A stretch of 64,000 nucleotides of DNA from Drechslerella dactyloides (GCA_020064725.1 JAGTWJ010000006.1:2418001-2482000), one strand, 5' to 3'; counted from the stretch's first letter, positions 31,607-44,020 are shown. Numbers and translations are program-made. The notes: generated from the letters alone by a model not told the origin.

Positions 31607-34374
31607 ATGGGCGAGGTACTCTCAAGCCACCAAGTTCAAACGCAGAACACCGCGTCGCATGTGCGCCACGGCTAATACGAGAAGCTCAGGATACAGAGTC
31701 GCCGACCTCCAAGGGACGCGAAGAGCCATCTCTCCTCCCGCCGCCGGATTTTCTGATTCCCGACGCCCATTATGACGCGAACCTACAGCTGCGGAAGTGG
31801 CAGGCGCCCAGCCACACCGACGAGTCCAAGACGAATTCGACCGCTGTGACGACTGCGACGACCTCACCTGTCCTCTCCGAGCGAGAAGATGTGAACGTTC
31901 CCCGCTTGTCGCCAGGCATACCGTCTGGCTTGTCGCTACAGGCTATCACGATACCAGAGGATCACTGGCTCAAGGCGGATGGAAAACTTTCGACTACTGC
32001 TTCATCCGTTGATGAGGTGCCGCTGTCCCCACAGATCGCAAAGTTCACACCGGATACCCTTAGCCACGATGGCTCTGTGTCTAGCAGGAGGCCTAGATCC
32101 GGGAGTACGACATCCAAGGGCGGCAGAAGCCGTGCCGGTAGCCTGACGAAAGATGATGCTTCGAAGGAGCGCGAGAAGCAGCTAGCAGCCCTGCTGCAAC
32201 GGCCGCCGCTGCCACCTCTGCGGAACCACAGTGGTACGGCGAATGTTCGCCGCGCGAAATCTGGTCAGCGAGTGGGCCTGAACGGTAGCACGTATATTGG
32301 TGCGAATCTCACGCCGCTAGTACCGCCGAGCTCGTCCGCAAAGCACACGGAGAAGGCCAATCCTACGTCGAGTGGGCCTGCATCCGCTGTTTCCGAACCC
32401 AGACACTCGCGGGATACGATAGCGACGACCCCTATTTCCCTCGGCGACTACCTTTACCTATCGCTGTCAACGACGCCGGCTTCAAAGTATGACCTGGTGT
32501 CGGCAGAGCTTCGCATTGAGAAGCTTATGAACTTCCTCACGCTACCGATGTACCTCGAAGGCGCTCTGTGGTTTGGCTCGTTTGCGTGCCTCGATGGTTG
32601 GCTTTGGAACTTTACCATCCTGCCGATCCGATTCGCGGCTGCACTCTGGCGGCTTCTTCTTTATTGGATGAAGCTTATCGGCGAGATAGTGGCGTATTTG
32701 GCGAAATCTTGGCTACGACCTGAAGCCGTGCAATTGGAAGCTCAAAGGAAGACTTCTGACGACCAATCGCAGCAAACGCAAACCTCTTCCTCTGGGGCAG
32801 ACTCCAAAAAGGACTCGAAGAGACGGCGACTAGCAGCACTGGCGAAACGACGTAAGACGTCGGACCTGCAGCCCAATCACAAGGCTGATTTGCTCAAGGG
32901 CGCTGTTGTCATCTTTTCATGCTGGATTTTGATGGAGTTTGACGCCAGCCGGATGTACCACAGCATTCGCGGCCAAAACGCGATCAAGTTGTATGTTATC
33001 TATAGCGTACTCGAGGTCGCGGATAAGCTGCTCTCTGCAATCGGGCAGGATATCTTTGAGTGTCTGTTCTCCCGGGAGTCGCTGGAGCGCAGACCCGATG
33101 GGACGAGCAAGGTGCTTCGACCATTCGGGTTCTTCCTGCTAGCGCTGGGGTATAACGTCTTACATGCAACTGCACTATTTTACCAGGTCATCACTCTCAA
33201 TGTGGCGGTGAACAGCTATTCGAATAGCTTGATTACCCTTCTGCTGTCGAATCAATTTGTGGAGATCAAGACCACAGTATTCAAGCGGATCGAGAAGGAG
33301 AACTTGTTCCAGATGGCGTGCGCAGATGTCGTAGAGCGCTTTCAGCTGTGGTTGATGCTGATTATTATCGCCAGTCGGAACCTGGTGGAGATTGGGCTTG
33401 ATGGCCTGCTTGGAGTCGGCGGATTCGGTCTTACCGGGTTGGTATCGGCTGCCGGGCTAGGCTTTCCATCGCCATTGGGGGCCAACGCGCCAAACACATC
33501 GACAACGTCCAGCAGCGGTGGCATGTTCCTGCCGAAAAGCTTTACCATCCTACCCAAGTGGACAGGGCAGTTGATGGGGCCCTTTCTGCTAGTTCTTGGC
33601 AGCGAGATGTTTGTGGACTGGTTGAAGCATGCGTATATTACCAAATTCAACAACATTAAGCCGCAGATATACTCACGGTATCTGGACGTGCTGGCGAAGG
33701 ACTACTATACTCATGTCAGTATAATATCCCCCTCCCCACCATTTGTTGCTGAAAACTGTACTAATGCGCGAGAATGCCGGTAGGCCTTCGCGGAGGAGAA
33801 CTTAATGCGCCGTCTAGGGTTGCCTGTTATCCCCCTGGCGTGTCTATTCATCCGTTCCTCTCTGCAAACGTACCAGATGTTCATCTCAACTCATTTCCCT
33901 TCTCCATCCTTTGGCGACTCGACTGCGACGACGAACTCGGCCGCATCTCTCGGCAAGTTACACACCGGCAGCTCGTCGCCTGCGACAACAGCAGCACTAC
34001 ACGAGTTCGACTCGACGCTACGTCGCGTGTTCTCGAGCTCTACAGGTGACAGCGCTGTAGACCTCCTCAATACGATTACCGAGTACCTTACCATTGCGAC
34101 GATATTCATTGGGATATGGCTGGTTTTTTTGGTGTTCAAGTTTGTGCTAGGAATGGGCTTGCTGGCGGTGGCGCGGCGGCGTTACAAGGGGATGAAAGAG
34201 CGAGAGAAGGCTGGCTATGCAGTTCCGGGTGTCAGTACCGGCGGCGTAGCCGAGATGAACGAAGATAAGAAGCGAATTATCAACGGCGGGGAGGCGGGTG
34301 GAGGGGCGGTCAGGAAGACCACGCCGTTAGGAGAAGTGGAGCGGTTTGATATGGTGGCGAAGCGGATTTGGTAA
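31607..34374 (+). CDS. Emp65/TAPT1-family multi-spanning membrane protein
   Basis: Model: join(31607..31615, 31690..33714, 33784..34374), 874 residues. The family (yeast Emp65, animal TAPT1) acts in ER/cilium membrane-protein homeostasis. N-terminal 290 residues are Ser/Thr/Pro-rich and disordered. The conserved core starts at about 293 (LGDYLYLSLSTTPASKYDLVSAELRIEKLMNF) and continues with TM segments, LMEFDASRMYHSIRGQNAIKLYVIYSVLEVADKLLSAIGQD, LNVAVNSYSNSLITLLLSNQFVEIK and FQMACADVVERFQL, all hallmark strings. Exon 3 adds AFAEENLMRRLGLPVIPLACLFIR and a last TM pair. No ATG lies in the long exon before the core, so I use the start ATGGGCGAG at 31607 in a good context (CCGCCATGG) spliced to 31690, giving MGEDTESPTSK. 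The start is the least certain part. Confidence 0.85.
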
Positions 34375-34662
34375 ACTGGGTGGACTGGTATTGCTCTTCA
34401 TTATTTTTTTACTAGAGCTGTCTCTATTCCACATGGAGTTTGCGTTTTAAAAGGATTCTTCGGTTTGGTGGGACGGTGCAGGCATGTATCTGGATCGCAA
34501 TAATAACAAATATCACTGATTTTAGAACTGAATATGTCATACGTCACTGGAAAGTAGCCAGGCCGATTGTCGTATCGTAGACTATCAGATGATACATAAC
34601 AGAATTACCAGTAGAAATTATAATTATAAGTGTAATAGGGTCTTGTACTGTAGTAAGTGCGG
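34375..34662. other. Convergent 3' intergenic space
   Basis: 3' regions of the Emp65-like (+) and RING (-) genes. AT-rich; nothing else seen. Confidence 0.4.
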
Positions 34663-35460
34663 TTAACCGTAATTGTCATCCCACTCCTCTTCATCTTCAA
34701 CAGCAGGCGGCGGCGTCTTCTTCTTTGTCACGTCAATCCGGTCGAGGGGACATCTATCGTGATGTCAGTTTCGTTTAATTTTCAAAGTAATGGTATATGG
34801 AGGGAGCTCACGTAGTATGTAGCTTCAGCCACGGGCTGATGCATTCGAGATCGAAGACGTGACTTTTGTGACAGGGTAGGCGCACGACGAGCGGGTACTG
34901 ATCTATACATCAAACGGCTCCTTCAGCACAAGGATATTTCAAAACGTATATAGTTGGGCGACTGGGGTGCCCACCTAGCAGGAACGGCGTATTGCAAATC
35001 GGGCAGATATCCGCCTGCACGAGCTCCTTCTTCGGTATCCGCTCCAGCCCGTCCAGGAACTCCTGGTCAACGCCCTTGCCTTCCTTCCCCGAACGCCCTT
35101 CCTCGAGCAGCTGCTCTATCAGACTTTCAATGATCTCGTGGCCCTCGAGGCTCTCCTGCCATGCTTGCGCGAGGGTTGTAAACGCGACAGCGGGAACGGC
35201 GCCTTCGAGGGATGGCGGGGCTGTCGATGTAGAGCCTGACGACGAGGCGGACGGATCGATGGAGAGGGAGGAGAAGAAATGGGAGAGGTCAGGCCTTGGA
35301 CGCCTGTAGGTGTGTTTCTGCGCCGTCGATGAGGCCGGGAGGTTGTGGTCGTCTGCGCGTATACCAGTGACGTTAGTGCTGGGCTGGTGGGGTCTGGATT
35401 TCGATTGCGGGGGAGGGGCAGTGAGTAAATGGGCGCAATCATACCTTCGTACGTCGCCAT
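34663..35460 (-). CDS. RING-type E3 ubiquitin ligase-like protein
   Basis: Model: complement join(34663..34753, 34812..34902, 34975..35352, 35445..35460), 191 residues. The first exon encodes only MATYE plus one base. A Ser-rich segment (LSHFFSSLSIDPSASSSGST) is followed by a helical stretch (SLEGHEIIESLIEQLLEEGRSG). A RING finger runs from about 130 to 175: ICPICNTPFLL, VRLPCHKSHVFDLECISPWLKLHTTCPLDR. That gives C-x2-C, C-x-x-x-H or C-H-x2-H, C and C-x2-C ligands, each split over three exons but restored in frame. The acidic end EDEEEWDDNYG is conserved-looking. RING of H2 type; the substrate is unknown. A role in ubiquitin transfer is from family knowledge. Confidence 0.85.
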
Positions 35461-36323
35461 TATCGCTTTTCGAGAGCGGTAGCAGTAATCGGACGGGATG
35501 CTGGCAAACAGGCGGACTGCGCAATGGGTAATGGCGTTTGGGCGGTGTTTTATGCTGCGGGATGACGAATGCTGTCGTCGTCAGCCTGTCGACACAAGCG
35601 TTCGCGTTGATTAGTCAGCCAAATATCGTCAACTTCAACACCAAACTCTACGCGCTACACAGTGCGCGCTGGCTCCTGGACTATGCGCGAGGCCCAGAAC
35701 TAGAAATATTACCCATTCTGCCAAATAAATTTCCAGATTCACGATTATTTCTTCTAATCGGGAGAATATTTTGCTGAAATCGGATGCAACTCCTCCCGTT
35801 GAAGCCAGAAAAGAACCCGATTCGGACCTGAATTTCCTAAAGCGGTTGAAACACCTCCAGATCCAGCCAATAATTCTACCAAACGAGAGCGAGCTATCCC
35901 GAATAGGAACTTTTTTCAACGTCTTTCTCTGGAAGTGGATGTTTAGTTACACAGCACACAGACCATAAACCGTTCATGTTGAGCAGACACTATATAAGAC
36001 CTGTCTTGACGCGGAACGCCACTACAAGCCAGCTATCTAGTAGGAACTGAGAACAGAGTTAGGTTACAAAAACGAAGCGCTTGGATAGGTAGAATGAACA
36101 CTGCATAAGAGCTGATAAGAGAAAAAGACAGAAACAGGAAGCTTTGACAGCCGAAAGTGACGCTCTTAAGATGCAGTGTAGGTACGTATGCATATGATAA
36201 CGTAAATATCAGTGAATGAAGAGAGGCTAGTGAAGGTTGTGACTTTCAAAAAATACAATCATGAAGAAATACGGGTAGCAACGGGCAGTCGAAGAAAGTC
36301 TAGTCGAATTTTGGCGTTCAAGA
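35461..36323. other. Intergenic region, no supported gene
   Basis: Between the RING gene promoter and the 3' end of the F-box/zinc gene. A TATATAAG string at 35991-35998 on the plus strand is not followed by a convincing gene; the nearest ATGs give frames of a few codons. Confidence 0.4.
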
Positions 36324-37832
36324 TCAGATAGACTTAATTACCTTAATATCCGCCTCGTAACTATTGTCCATACCGCAGTGCTGACATTTGCGTTCGGCGT
36401 AACCGGCCGTATCAGGGCATTGTCGGTGCAAGCAATGCGGGCAAGAGAGTGTCGACAGAGTCCAGCATGTTATTTTGTCGCATCCCTTGCATATAAGCTG
36501 ACGCTGGGAGTCATTCCAGCATTGCTCATGGAAATAGTGCCTGACGCTGCGAAATTCATGGTGGATTTCGCTACAGCACGGCTGAGAGATTTTAAGATCC
36601 AGAAGCGGGCCCGGAACAACTTCTGCATCAGAAAGTTAGAACGATTCTGATATCCATGTACCGAGTTTTCGTTTGAGATAGAGTGTAAGGAATTGATACT
36701 CACCACCGGAATATTTTCTGGGCGCATAAGAAGCGAGATCGCAGTTTGCGCAGTGGAATTCATTGCAGTATGAGCAGATCTGGGTTGGCCAGCACTTCAA
36801 GCAGAATCTCCGAGTGAAGGTGGTATCGCAAATAGAGCAAGTAACGTTTCGAACCTCACACGGGTAGAAGGTGCTCGGTTTGTCGAAACTACCATCGGGA
36901 CACTCCCTCGCGTAGGTCTCGATATCGTCCTTGATAACGCCATCGTCATAGTGATTTCGCTGACAGAGGAAGACATTGCTGCGAATCATACGCGAGATGA
37001 AACGGATCTTCTCGGCGACGTGTATGACATCTACCAATGGCGTCATATCGACAAGCATCAGGTACATGATCATGTAGATTTCTGGCGTCCCCCAATAATC
37101 GACGTAAGTCTCTCTGAGACGGACAAGACCATACGGATCCCACGCGGAGTATTCCTCAAGAGCGGAGTGTAGGTCGTGCAACCTGAGGTTCTTGCAGAAG
37201 CGCATGGAGATGTGAGTGAGACGAGGGAAGTTCTTGAGTAGCCAATTGAGACCGATGGCGTTGACGGCTGTGTGGTCGAGCGTGACGCTGACGAGTTCTG
37301 AGAAGTTATTGAAGCGGGTGAGAACCGATGCGACTGACTCGTTGTCCCAGAGCGGCGACCTGTTCTCCAAGCGGCGGAGACCGTTAAACGCGTCTCCGGC
37401 GCCTTTCGATTCGTCGCCAAAGTCAAGTCGGCAGAGCATCCAAGACCAAGCACCGGTGCCAGTCAGAGCTTCGTGAAAACCGCGGCAGGTATACTTGAGG
37501 CTGTTTAGATCGGCGACGTGCAAATAGGATAGAATGGCCCTCGCAATCGGGTCCGGAGTGGTGAGCAGGCGCAGCAGCCAGTATTCATTATTGTCATTGT
37601 GTTCCGGGTTTTTATCAACGGTCCGTAATGTTGCAGAGGGGGTCTCAAAGTCTCCATTTCGGCTGTAGCTCCACCAGACTACGTCTCTGGCACGCTTCTT
37701 CGGCCGAGATATAGGGCCATGCCATCCGGGCGGTACCTCGCGTTTGGGGGGAAATTCCAGGTATCCCGCTTCGAATCTGTAGTGACGGCGCACCAGGTCC
37801 TGCTGATGCTGCCAGAATCCTCCAAATGCCAT
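36324..37832 (-). CDS. F-box-like protein with Cys/His-rich C-terminal domain
   Basis: Model: complement join(36324..36622, 36704..37832), 475 residues. The centre has an F-box-like stretch (DPIARAILSYLHVADLNSLKYTCRGFHEAL, about 93-122), followed by leucine-rich-like strings (LVSVTLDHTAVNAIGLNWLLKNFPRLTHISMRFCKNLRLHDLH). The C-terminal 130 residues hold at least 20 Cys: CSICDTTFTRRFCLKCW, CSYCNEFHCANCD, then from exon 2 CCSEIHHEFRSVRHYFHEQC, CKGCDKITCW, CPHCLHRQCP and CQHCGMDN. These look like several zinc ribbons or a B-box/RING-like cluster. The intron 36623-36703 is needed to reach the second half; the unspliced frame stops after EYQFLTLYLK. An SCF adaptor with an extra zinc-binding platform is inferred. 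Confidence 0.78.
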
Positions 37833-38250
37833 TGTGTGTAGCTTAAGGGTTACTATCGTAGTAATTCTCAGGTGCTGAAGAGTTGAGGACTGGTGAAGTT
37901 GACGAATGCCTTCGAAAGGTGGAAGGGTGGTGGAGCAGGAGATGTTGTGAGGTAGATTGTGGCGGCGGTGAAGGAGAGGGTGTTGATTTATACTACGACA
38001 TTCATCACAAATAGCGTACATCTAAGCAGCAATCCACCATCATCGACGCATACGAGCCCACACGAGAGAGAGCCCCATCACAACATTCACCAGCTTGTTT
38101 GACCCGCATGAGTCTGGCCTCGAGAGTAGCCTAGACCGTCATGATAATGGTTCGTTGGAGCCGAAAGATCCATCTGTAGCGTAAGATGGTTGCATTGATT
38201 GCATTACTAACACTCCCTTGCTATACTAGAACCCACAAGTTTCTCTCCAT
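37833..38250. other. Intergenic region
   Basis: 5' region of the F-box/zinc gene and 3' region of the secreted-unknown gene. The open frame of the F-box gene extends upstream to 38021, but MAFGGFWQHQQ at 37832 is the better start. Nothing else seen. Confidence 0.4.
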
Positions 38251-39147
38251 TCAGAAATACGCTGAAGATGGTCTGGGCGACGTGGTGGCAGGACCATACG
38301 CGACAGCTGAAGCACCACCCCTTGGGATCGCAGCAGCAATTCCACCGGTTCCATCAAGACCAACGTCAGGCGCCCAAGGGTCATTTGTCGTCGGATCGCT
38401 TTCAACCACGGGTCCCTGCATTATCGCATCCGGCCCTGTCAGATCACCAGCATAGTCCACTTCGATCTTTTGATACGATTCGTTCCCCTGGTCGTCGATT
38501 GTCGCCACCTCGCTGATACGCCCGTCAGCAACACCGCTATAATCGTTGTCCACATTGATAACCTGCTCCTTGACCGTTGTGCAGTCGTCGTCCGTTGTGC
38601 CAACCGGCAATCCTGCACCATTCAGGTCGACGCTAAGGACGTCACCGGTGCTGTCGATCTCCGACATAAGATCGACCTGGTCAGCGACGATGGTGTCGTC
38701 TGAGCTACTCGATGACGGGATATAGGCTGCATCCCCAGCCCCAGCTGGAGGGCTGTAATATACCGAGTCGACAGTCCCAAAGTCAAACGTAGTCGATGAG
38801 GAAGTAACAACAAAACTCATAGCGCCAAAAGATGCATCAGCGCAGGTGTCCGCTGGCATCTGTGCACCGCGGACGCCGCAACGGGCGTCCGAGTAGAGCG
38901 TTACACCGTAATTCAAGAACTGGTCCGTATTGTCGAGTTCGAGGTAGGCAGACACAATCTGATCTCTCAGACTGCTAGGAATCATCTCGCAGCTGCTCTC
39001 CATCTGCTGAGTGGAGTTGATGGAGTGTGTGAGAATAGGATTGGTCTGGCAATCGGTGTCGCTGTAAAAGGTCAGCGTGTAGGCTGATGCTCGGAGCGTG
39101 AAAAACGCGAGCGGCAGAACCGCTGATTTGAGAGTCGGAGCTAACAT
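38251..39147 (-). CDS. Secreted protein of unknown function, 298 residues
   Basis: Single exon; start at MLAPTLKSAVLPLAFFTLRASAYT, a good signal peptide with cleavage near ASA. An upstream in-frame ATG at 39237 would bury the signal, so it is not used. The mature N-terminal half has paired Cys (TDCQTNPILTH, SSCEMIPS, ARCGVRGA, DTCADAS) and beta-rich spacing. The second half is acidic, Ser/Asp-rich and Gly/Pro-rich, ending AVAYGPATTSPRPSSAYF. I recognise no family. No TM or GPI signal. Confidence 0.65.
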   Translation of the reverse strand: MLAPTLKSAVLPLAFFTLRASAYTLTFYSDTDCQTNPILTHSINSTQQMESSCEMIPSSLRDQIVSAYLELDNTDQFLNYGVTLYSDARCGVRGAQMPADTCADASFGAMSFVVTSSSTTFDFGTVDSVYYSPPAGAGDAAYIPSSSSSDDTIVADQVDLMSEIDSTGDVLSVDLNGAGLPVGTTDDDCTTVKEQVINVDNDYSGVADGRISEVATIDDQGNESYQKIEVDYAGDLTGPDAIMQGPVVESDPTTNDPWAPDVGLDGTGGIAAAIPRGGASAVAYGPATTSPRPSSAYF

Positions 39148-39789
39148 CTTGATGCTTGATGATATTGCTCCCGCCGCCAAGAACCCTTTGGAGAATATAC
39201 AATGAGAGCCGTCACAACAGACCTTGGCGATATCCAATCCAGTGGATCAGTCTGTAAGGCAATGATTGAAAGGAGGGTTTGCTGGTGACATGGTAGAACT
39301 ACATAGCACGACTTTATGGCTGTTGCATATGCGCCTGTCAAGCTGCCTCGATATAGCTCGTTTTCCAGCCTCCAAAGGGTAAAATTGCTCTCAAAGCGAC
39401 TCCAATACTGAAGGCGTTGAGCCTTTGAATAAAATGCGCTTGATATAGCGCACGCTGCAAACCGCGTTGGATGTTGCATTATAGATACGCCGAATTTGGA
39501 GTATATAGCCCAGCCGACCAATGAAGCGGGATCTTGGATTCACTACAAACTTTATTGCGGCCACACCCAGCACGAGTTACACCGGAAGATTCCGTCGGAA
39601 AATTCTTTGTTTGCATAAGTTTTAAAGTCTTATAGTATATTGATATCAAATATATATAATTGATTAAATCAAGCTTCAATCGATTGAATATTCATCATTA
39701 CAATTTCATATGTACTTGAAAACATGAAAGCCGACCTCCGTTTACCTCTTCAAGCTAGAATATATATTTACTCCGGACCCATCCCTCAC
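39148..39789. other. AT-rich intergenic region
   Basis: Between the secreted unknown and the 3' end of the MIO-lyase gene. Minus-strand frames at 39141-39521 and nearby are short and without features. AT-rich around 39610-39720. Confidence 0.4.
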
Positions 39790-42164
39790 TCACGCCTGCA
39801 CAACCTCACTCTGTGGGATCTCTCTCACACTGCTATTCGGAATCTTTGTAGCCTCAGTACCATGCAGCTTCACGGTATCGACGCTCTGTATACCTTTCGT
39901 GTGGGCATCTCGCAGAGGAGTCTGTATCCTGCCGTCGACTATTGCAACAAAAATGATAGAAATCCAGGCCCCGATAGTTTTCCTCGCCCGAGCAGGGACA
40001 TCGCTGCCTGTCACCGTTGGATGTTCCACGAGTCCGCAATGAAACGGCACATTCAACTCGGTCCTGACGAAACGATAAAGCAACAGGGACGAGACTCCTA
40101 AGTATGACTCTGTGTTCAACTCGCCATTGAACGACTTTTGTTGCATAGTATTGAATATCGTCTCCGCCTGTTGGCAAATATGTTCTTGAACCAACCTCAA
40201 ACGTTCTGTGGATGACTTCACAACTTTTTGGTGAGCAAGTGACACCCAGGCCGCTGCTACGGCATCAGAAATCAGGCGGATGCGAACGTGCAAATCCTCT
40301 CGCGAGGATTCTTTCCATGCATTAGCCACCGCCACTTTGAGTTTTTTCTGAAATTTTGTCTTATCCTTTACCAAGTAACCTAGCATTTCTTCAACAGCTG
40401 CCCCGACTTCGTCCTCAAGAGCCTGCAGGAAGCGCAAATCTCTGACACGCAAGTCCAGCGCTTGACATGCCACATAAAGGAGGCAAGCAGACATCATTGA
40501 CACCAGCTCCACAGCCTGCATCGTTTGTCGCGCCGAAATCAGAGCCAGCGAGTTGATGGGCTGATTGTGCATCTCGGCAGACTGCACGTGCGGTGTGACG
40601 GAATGCGTAAGCCATCCCAGCTCAGAAAGGTATGCAGCCATGTTAATGTCTACACCTTTCATAGTGAACGACAAACTAGGCTCATCAGCTACTAGATTCG
40701 GAGGCAGTCCCTTGCTAAGATCAGGGTTGATGAGTTCCGAGGAATAGCTAAACAGCAACTTCCCCATCATTTGCAGGGCTCCGCGGGTCTTCTCCATGGC
40801 AGGAGTAACTGACGCAGCCTGGAAGTTACAGCAGAAGTATATTTCGCCAGACTTCGAGTCGATGACTGGATTGTCCTGAGTAGAGTTGAGCTCTGTGGTA
40901 ATTTGCTTCATGGACAAGGCCAAATCTTCAATTTGTGGCCCTAGCCATTGTGATGCACCGCGGAGTGCGTAGCGATCTTGGAAGAGGCCTTGCCGAAAGT
41001 GGTCCTTTGCTGCTGATGTCTCGACAAGCTTGGAGCCTTCGAGGACCTCGCGGATATTTGCAGCCACTTCGATCTGCCCGGCGTGAGGACGAATCGCGGC
41101 CGGAAATTCATGATAGTTCTCCGCATTACCTAACATCGCTTCACAAGTCATCGCAGTAAGAGCCTGAGAGAGGACGGCTAGCCGACTCGCGTCATAAACG
41201 GCGAGGCCACCGGCGGCGGCGGACGGTGCAGCTCCGTTAATCAAGCCTAATCCTTCTTTGGGGCCCAAGACGAAGGGTTCAACTCCTATAGCCTTCAAGG
41301 CCTCCGGTGCGGAGATAACACAGGGTTGCGGTTGGCGATCCCAGTGTACCTTGATATCAGGATTTCCCTCCAGGACCCCTACGATGTAGGATAAGGGCAT
41401 CAAATCGCCCGATGCAGATATCGAGCCACGCATAGGGATGATAGGTGTAAGCCGATTGCGTAGGAGTTCTAACATTGCTTTCACAATGTCCAGGCGTACA
41501 CCTGAATGGCCTCGTAGCAGGTGGTTGCAGCGCACGACAATTGAGGCACGGACCCAACTGAGAGGTAAGGAATTGAGGCTGCCGTGGAGGTTGCCATTGT
41601 CCGTTAGTATACCGGTTTGCGTTAGCTGTAGTAGCGCTTGCTGTAACTTTCCGACTTCAGGAGTTCGCGAGTCAGCACTGCCGCCGAAGCCAGTGTTCAC
41701 ACCTAGAAATCCATTCATTCATTAGTTAACTGTTTAGATGCTCGATGCTATGGCAAAGCCAGAAATCAACGATATTACCATAAATAAAGTAGCCCTTTTC
41801 CAGGTACTCGTGGAGGGTTTTGACACCCGCATGGACACGGTTGGATACTTCTGGGTCCGGGGAAATCTGGGCAGCATGGTTATCCCTTGTAATCGTCAAG
41901 TCAGCCTTTCATCACAGTTTACCCCAAAGATTTGTTCATAGATCAAACTGTTAAGGTACGGTGGTCTGGGTCGCAAGAAAACCCGAAGATTTCCGTTTGA
42001 ATTTGGCCCAGGGGCCAAGGGACTTACCGAGCAACTGCTACGACGCTAGCGATGTCGAGTGACATCCCGTCCAAACTAAGGTTGTCATCCTGCTTGAGAC
42101 ATTCAACCTTTCTCCAGGTGTCCAGCGTATTAGCTAGATGCGAAGATGTTTCCTTCACAGTCAT
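39790..42164 (-). CDS. Phenylalanine ammonia-lyase-type MIO enzyme (PAL/aminomutase family)
   Basis: Model: complement join(39790..41702, 41779..41885, 42028..42164), 718 residues. Family enzymes use a self-made MIO cofactor to eliminate ammonia from aromatic amino acids (PAL: Phe to trans-cinnamate) or to shift the amino group (aminomutase). The MIO triad is visible as Ala178-Ser179-Gly180 in SISASGDLMPLS. The catalytic loop Tyr81-Gly82 (YGVNTGFGGSADSRT) spans the exon 2/3 junction. Further markers: GLINGAAPSAAAGGL, NAENYHEF, QDRYALRGASQWLGP, STQDNPVID, and Gln-rich QPINSLALISARQT. Length matches fungal PALs (about 700). PAL versus aminomutase versus tyrosine specificity cannot be settled by eye. 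It is divergent from the aminotransferase gene 1.9 kb away. Confidence 0.88.
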
Positions 42165-44020
42165 GATGAAAATTGAACAGTTTGTAGTGAATTATAGAGT
42201 AACTGTACAAGGTAACAGATATGAGCGTAGATGCACATAAGCTGTCGGTGGCAAAGAGTCTCTAGCACTGGTGTGGTTTAAATATAATTCCGCATCAACT
42301 TTGGTTATAGGCCCACAGGGTATGAGTGCAGATACAAAAACCCAGTCGAAGGGTGCTAAGGACGATATATATAGAATTTGATACTAATATGCGAGCTCGG
42401 AGTATTTCTCTCTTCTGTGATGCCGATTAATTAGGTAGATCTATACTGGGCAGGGACGGCTTGGTTGGTCTACACTAAGCAATAGTTTCCCCGTATGCGG
42501 GTGTCACCAATCGTCTACGTGTATAGCAACAGATACATAAATCAGACTTAATGACATGTCGAAATAAAATTCTGCTAACTAGCTTTCGGAACTGATATCA
42601 CGATACCGATAAAAAGGCTTGAAAACTAAGTCGAAGGCGGCGTTGGTCTCGCATTGCAAGCCAAATCCTCACCGTTCACTGTACATGTGGGCAAGATCAA
42701 GTTGTATATAGCCAGTGGAGATACGGGAAAGTTAACTCTGACCTGGCTATCCATAACGGGTAGAGGTGGAAACTCTTCGAGCTAGTTACGATAGTTCGAG
42801 ACTAGTAATAAACTTGGTATACTCTTTGCATAATTGGACTTGGTGCACGCGACACGCATGGCCAAATTTAAAGTACATGCATGCCGAAGGTTTATGTTGC
42901 ACGGTACAGCTAACTGTAGAAGCAAGGCTCCAAGTAGACAGGCGGCAGTATTCTTTCGGCAAATTTGACCCAATGCGCAATCGGGGATAAATACATGTCC
43001 GGTTGCGAGGTCCAAGCGGGATGAATCCGATATCACAGTGGTCAATCCGAACTCGATACGAGACGCATTTCCGTGTTTCAACTCTTGAAATCTTACCCGA
43101 GAAAAGAATACACGATGTCAGTATTGATGACTGATTGATGAACACAAACCCATTCAAGATAGGATGCCATAAATTTCACAACATAACACACATTTACGCG
43201 AGTCGTTAAAATATGCATCAATTCTAGAAAGAAGAAAACGGTTATTCCGGAGAGGACTAGATTGGGTGTCTATTCGACTGCGCCTAACCAGACCTAGACG
43301 ACTTCATGCCGATTGCCACCACCCACACGCGCGCTAGTTACCCTAGCGTACCGTGCTACCTATCACAGAAATGCAACCCGGTGCAGTCCGTATAATTTAG
43401 GTTCCCAGCCGGTCTGGTCCGTGATGTGGAGGATTTCGGACAAAAGTTTAGCTGCTTGGGGCTTCTGCAGTCTTGAAAAGCATGGCGTTGCTACCATATA
43501 TTTTCGAAAGTTTGAAATATCATGGATGCCGAGATCCGGATCTTTCGATCTAAAAGAGGGGCAGATTCAATCATTTAAATACTACTTAGGGCTTAGGGGA
43601 TGCTCAAGGTTGAGTTGCCGAACCATAGGTATTACCCATTAGCGTATCTGGGCCAACCGCTGGGGCACGCTAGCAATAGAGGTCTTGGCTCTGGTATCCG
43701 CCTGCACTTCTGTTATATATATTAGATGCATAAAGGTCTGGATCGATTCGGGACATGTACCCGGCGCCGGCTCCGAAGTACACTTTTCATATGAGTGTCG
43801 AAACATTTGACCAACATAGAATTAACCCGCATATTGATCGCTAATACAGTAGTACCTCAAGACTTCTTATATAGTTCAATCATCAACTAGAACAAGACTT
43901 TTCTTTAGTTTTATGCCCGTTTCTCCTCGTGTTCCCAAGCAACCAACAGGCCTTAGGCAAACCTCGTGACCATATCTCTAAACTAATTACTTCCAACGGA
44001 CGCTCCTTCACTACCCTCTC
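42165..44020. promoter_or_regulatory. Divergent intergenic region, MIO enzyme / aminotransferase
   Basis: About 1.86 kb, AT-rich, between two divergent starts. A TATA-like string (TTATATAG, 43867-43874) lies about 150 bp upstream of the aminotransferase ATG. Frames of 99-123 codons on both strands at 42.77-43.16 kb overlap each other and have no domain. If the two genes are coregulated, shared sites should be here. Confidence 0.4.

Noticed and set aside
39148..39237. Upstream in-frame ATG of the 298-residue secreted protein
   Set aside because: Using it would place 30 residues before the signal peptide; the ATG at 39147 gives a normal leader.
42786..43157. Minus-strand ORF of 123 codons in the MIO/aminotransferase spacer
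   Set aside because: AT-rich, no domain or leader, and overlapped by frames on the other strand.
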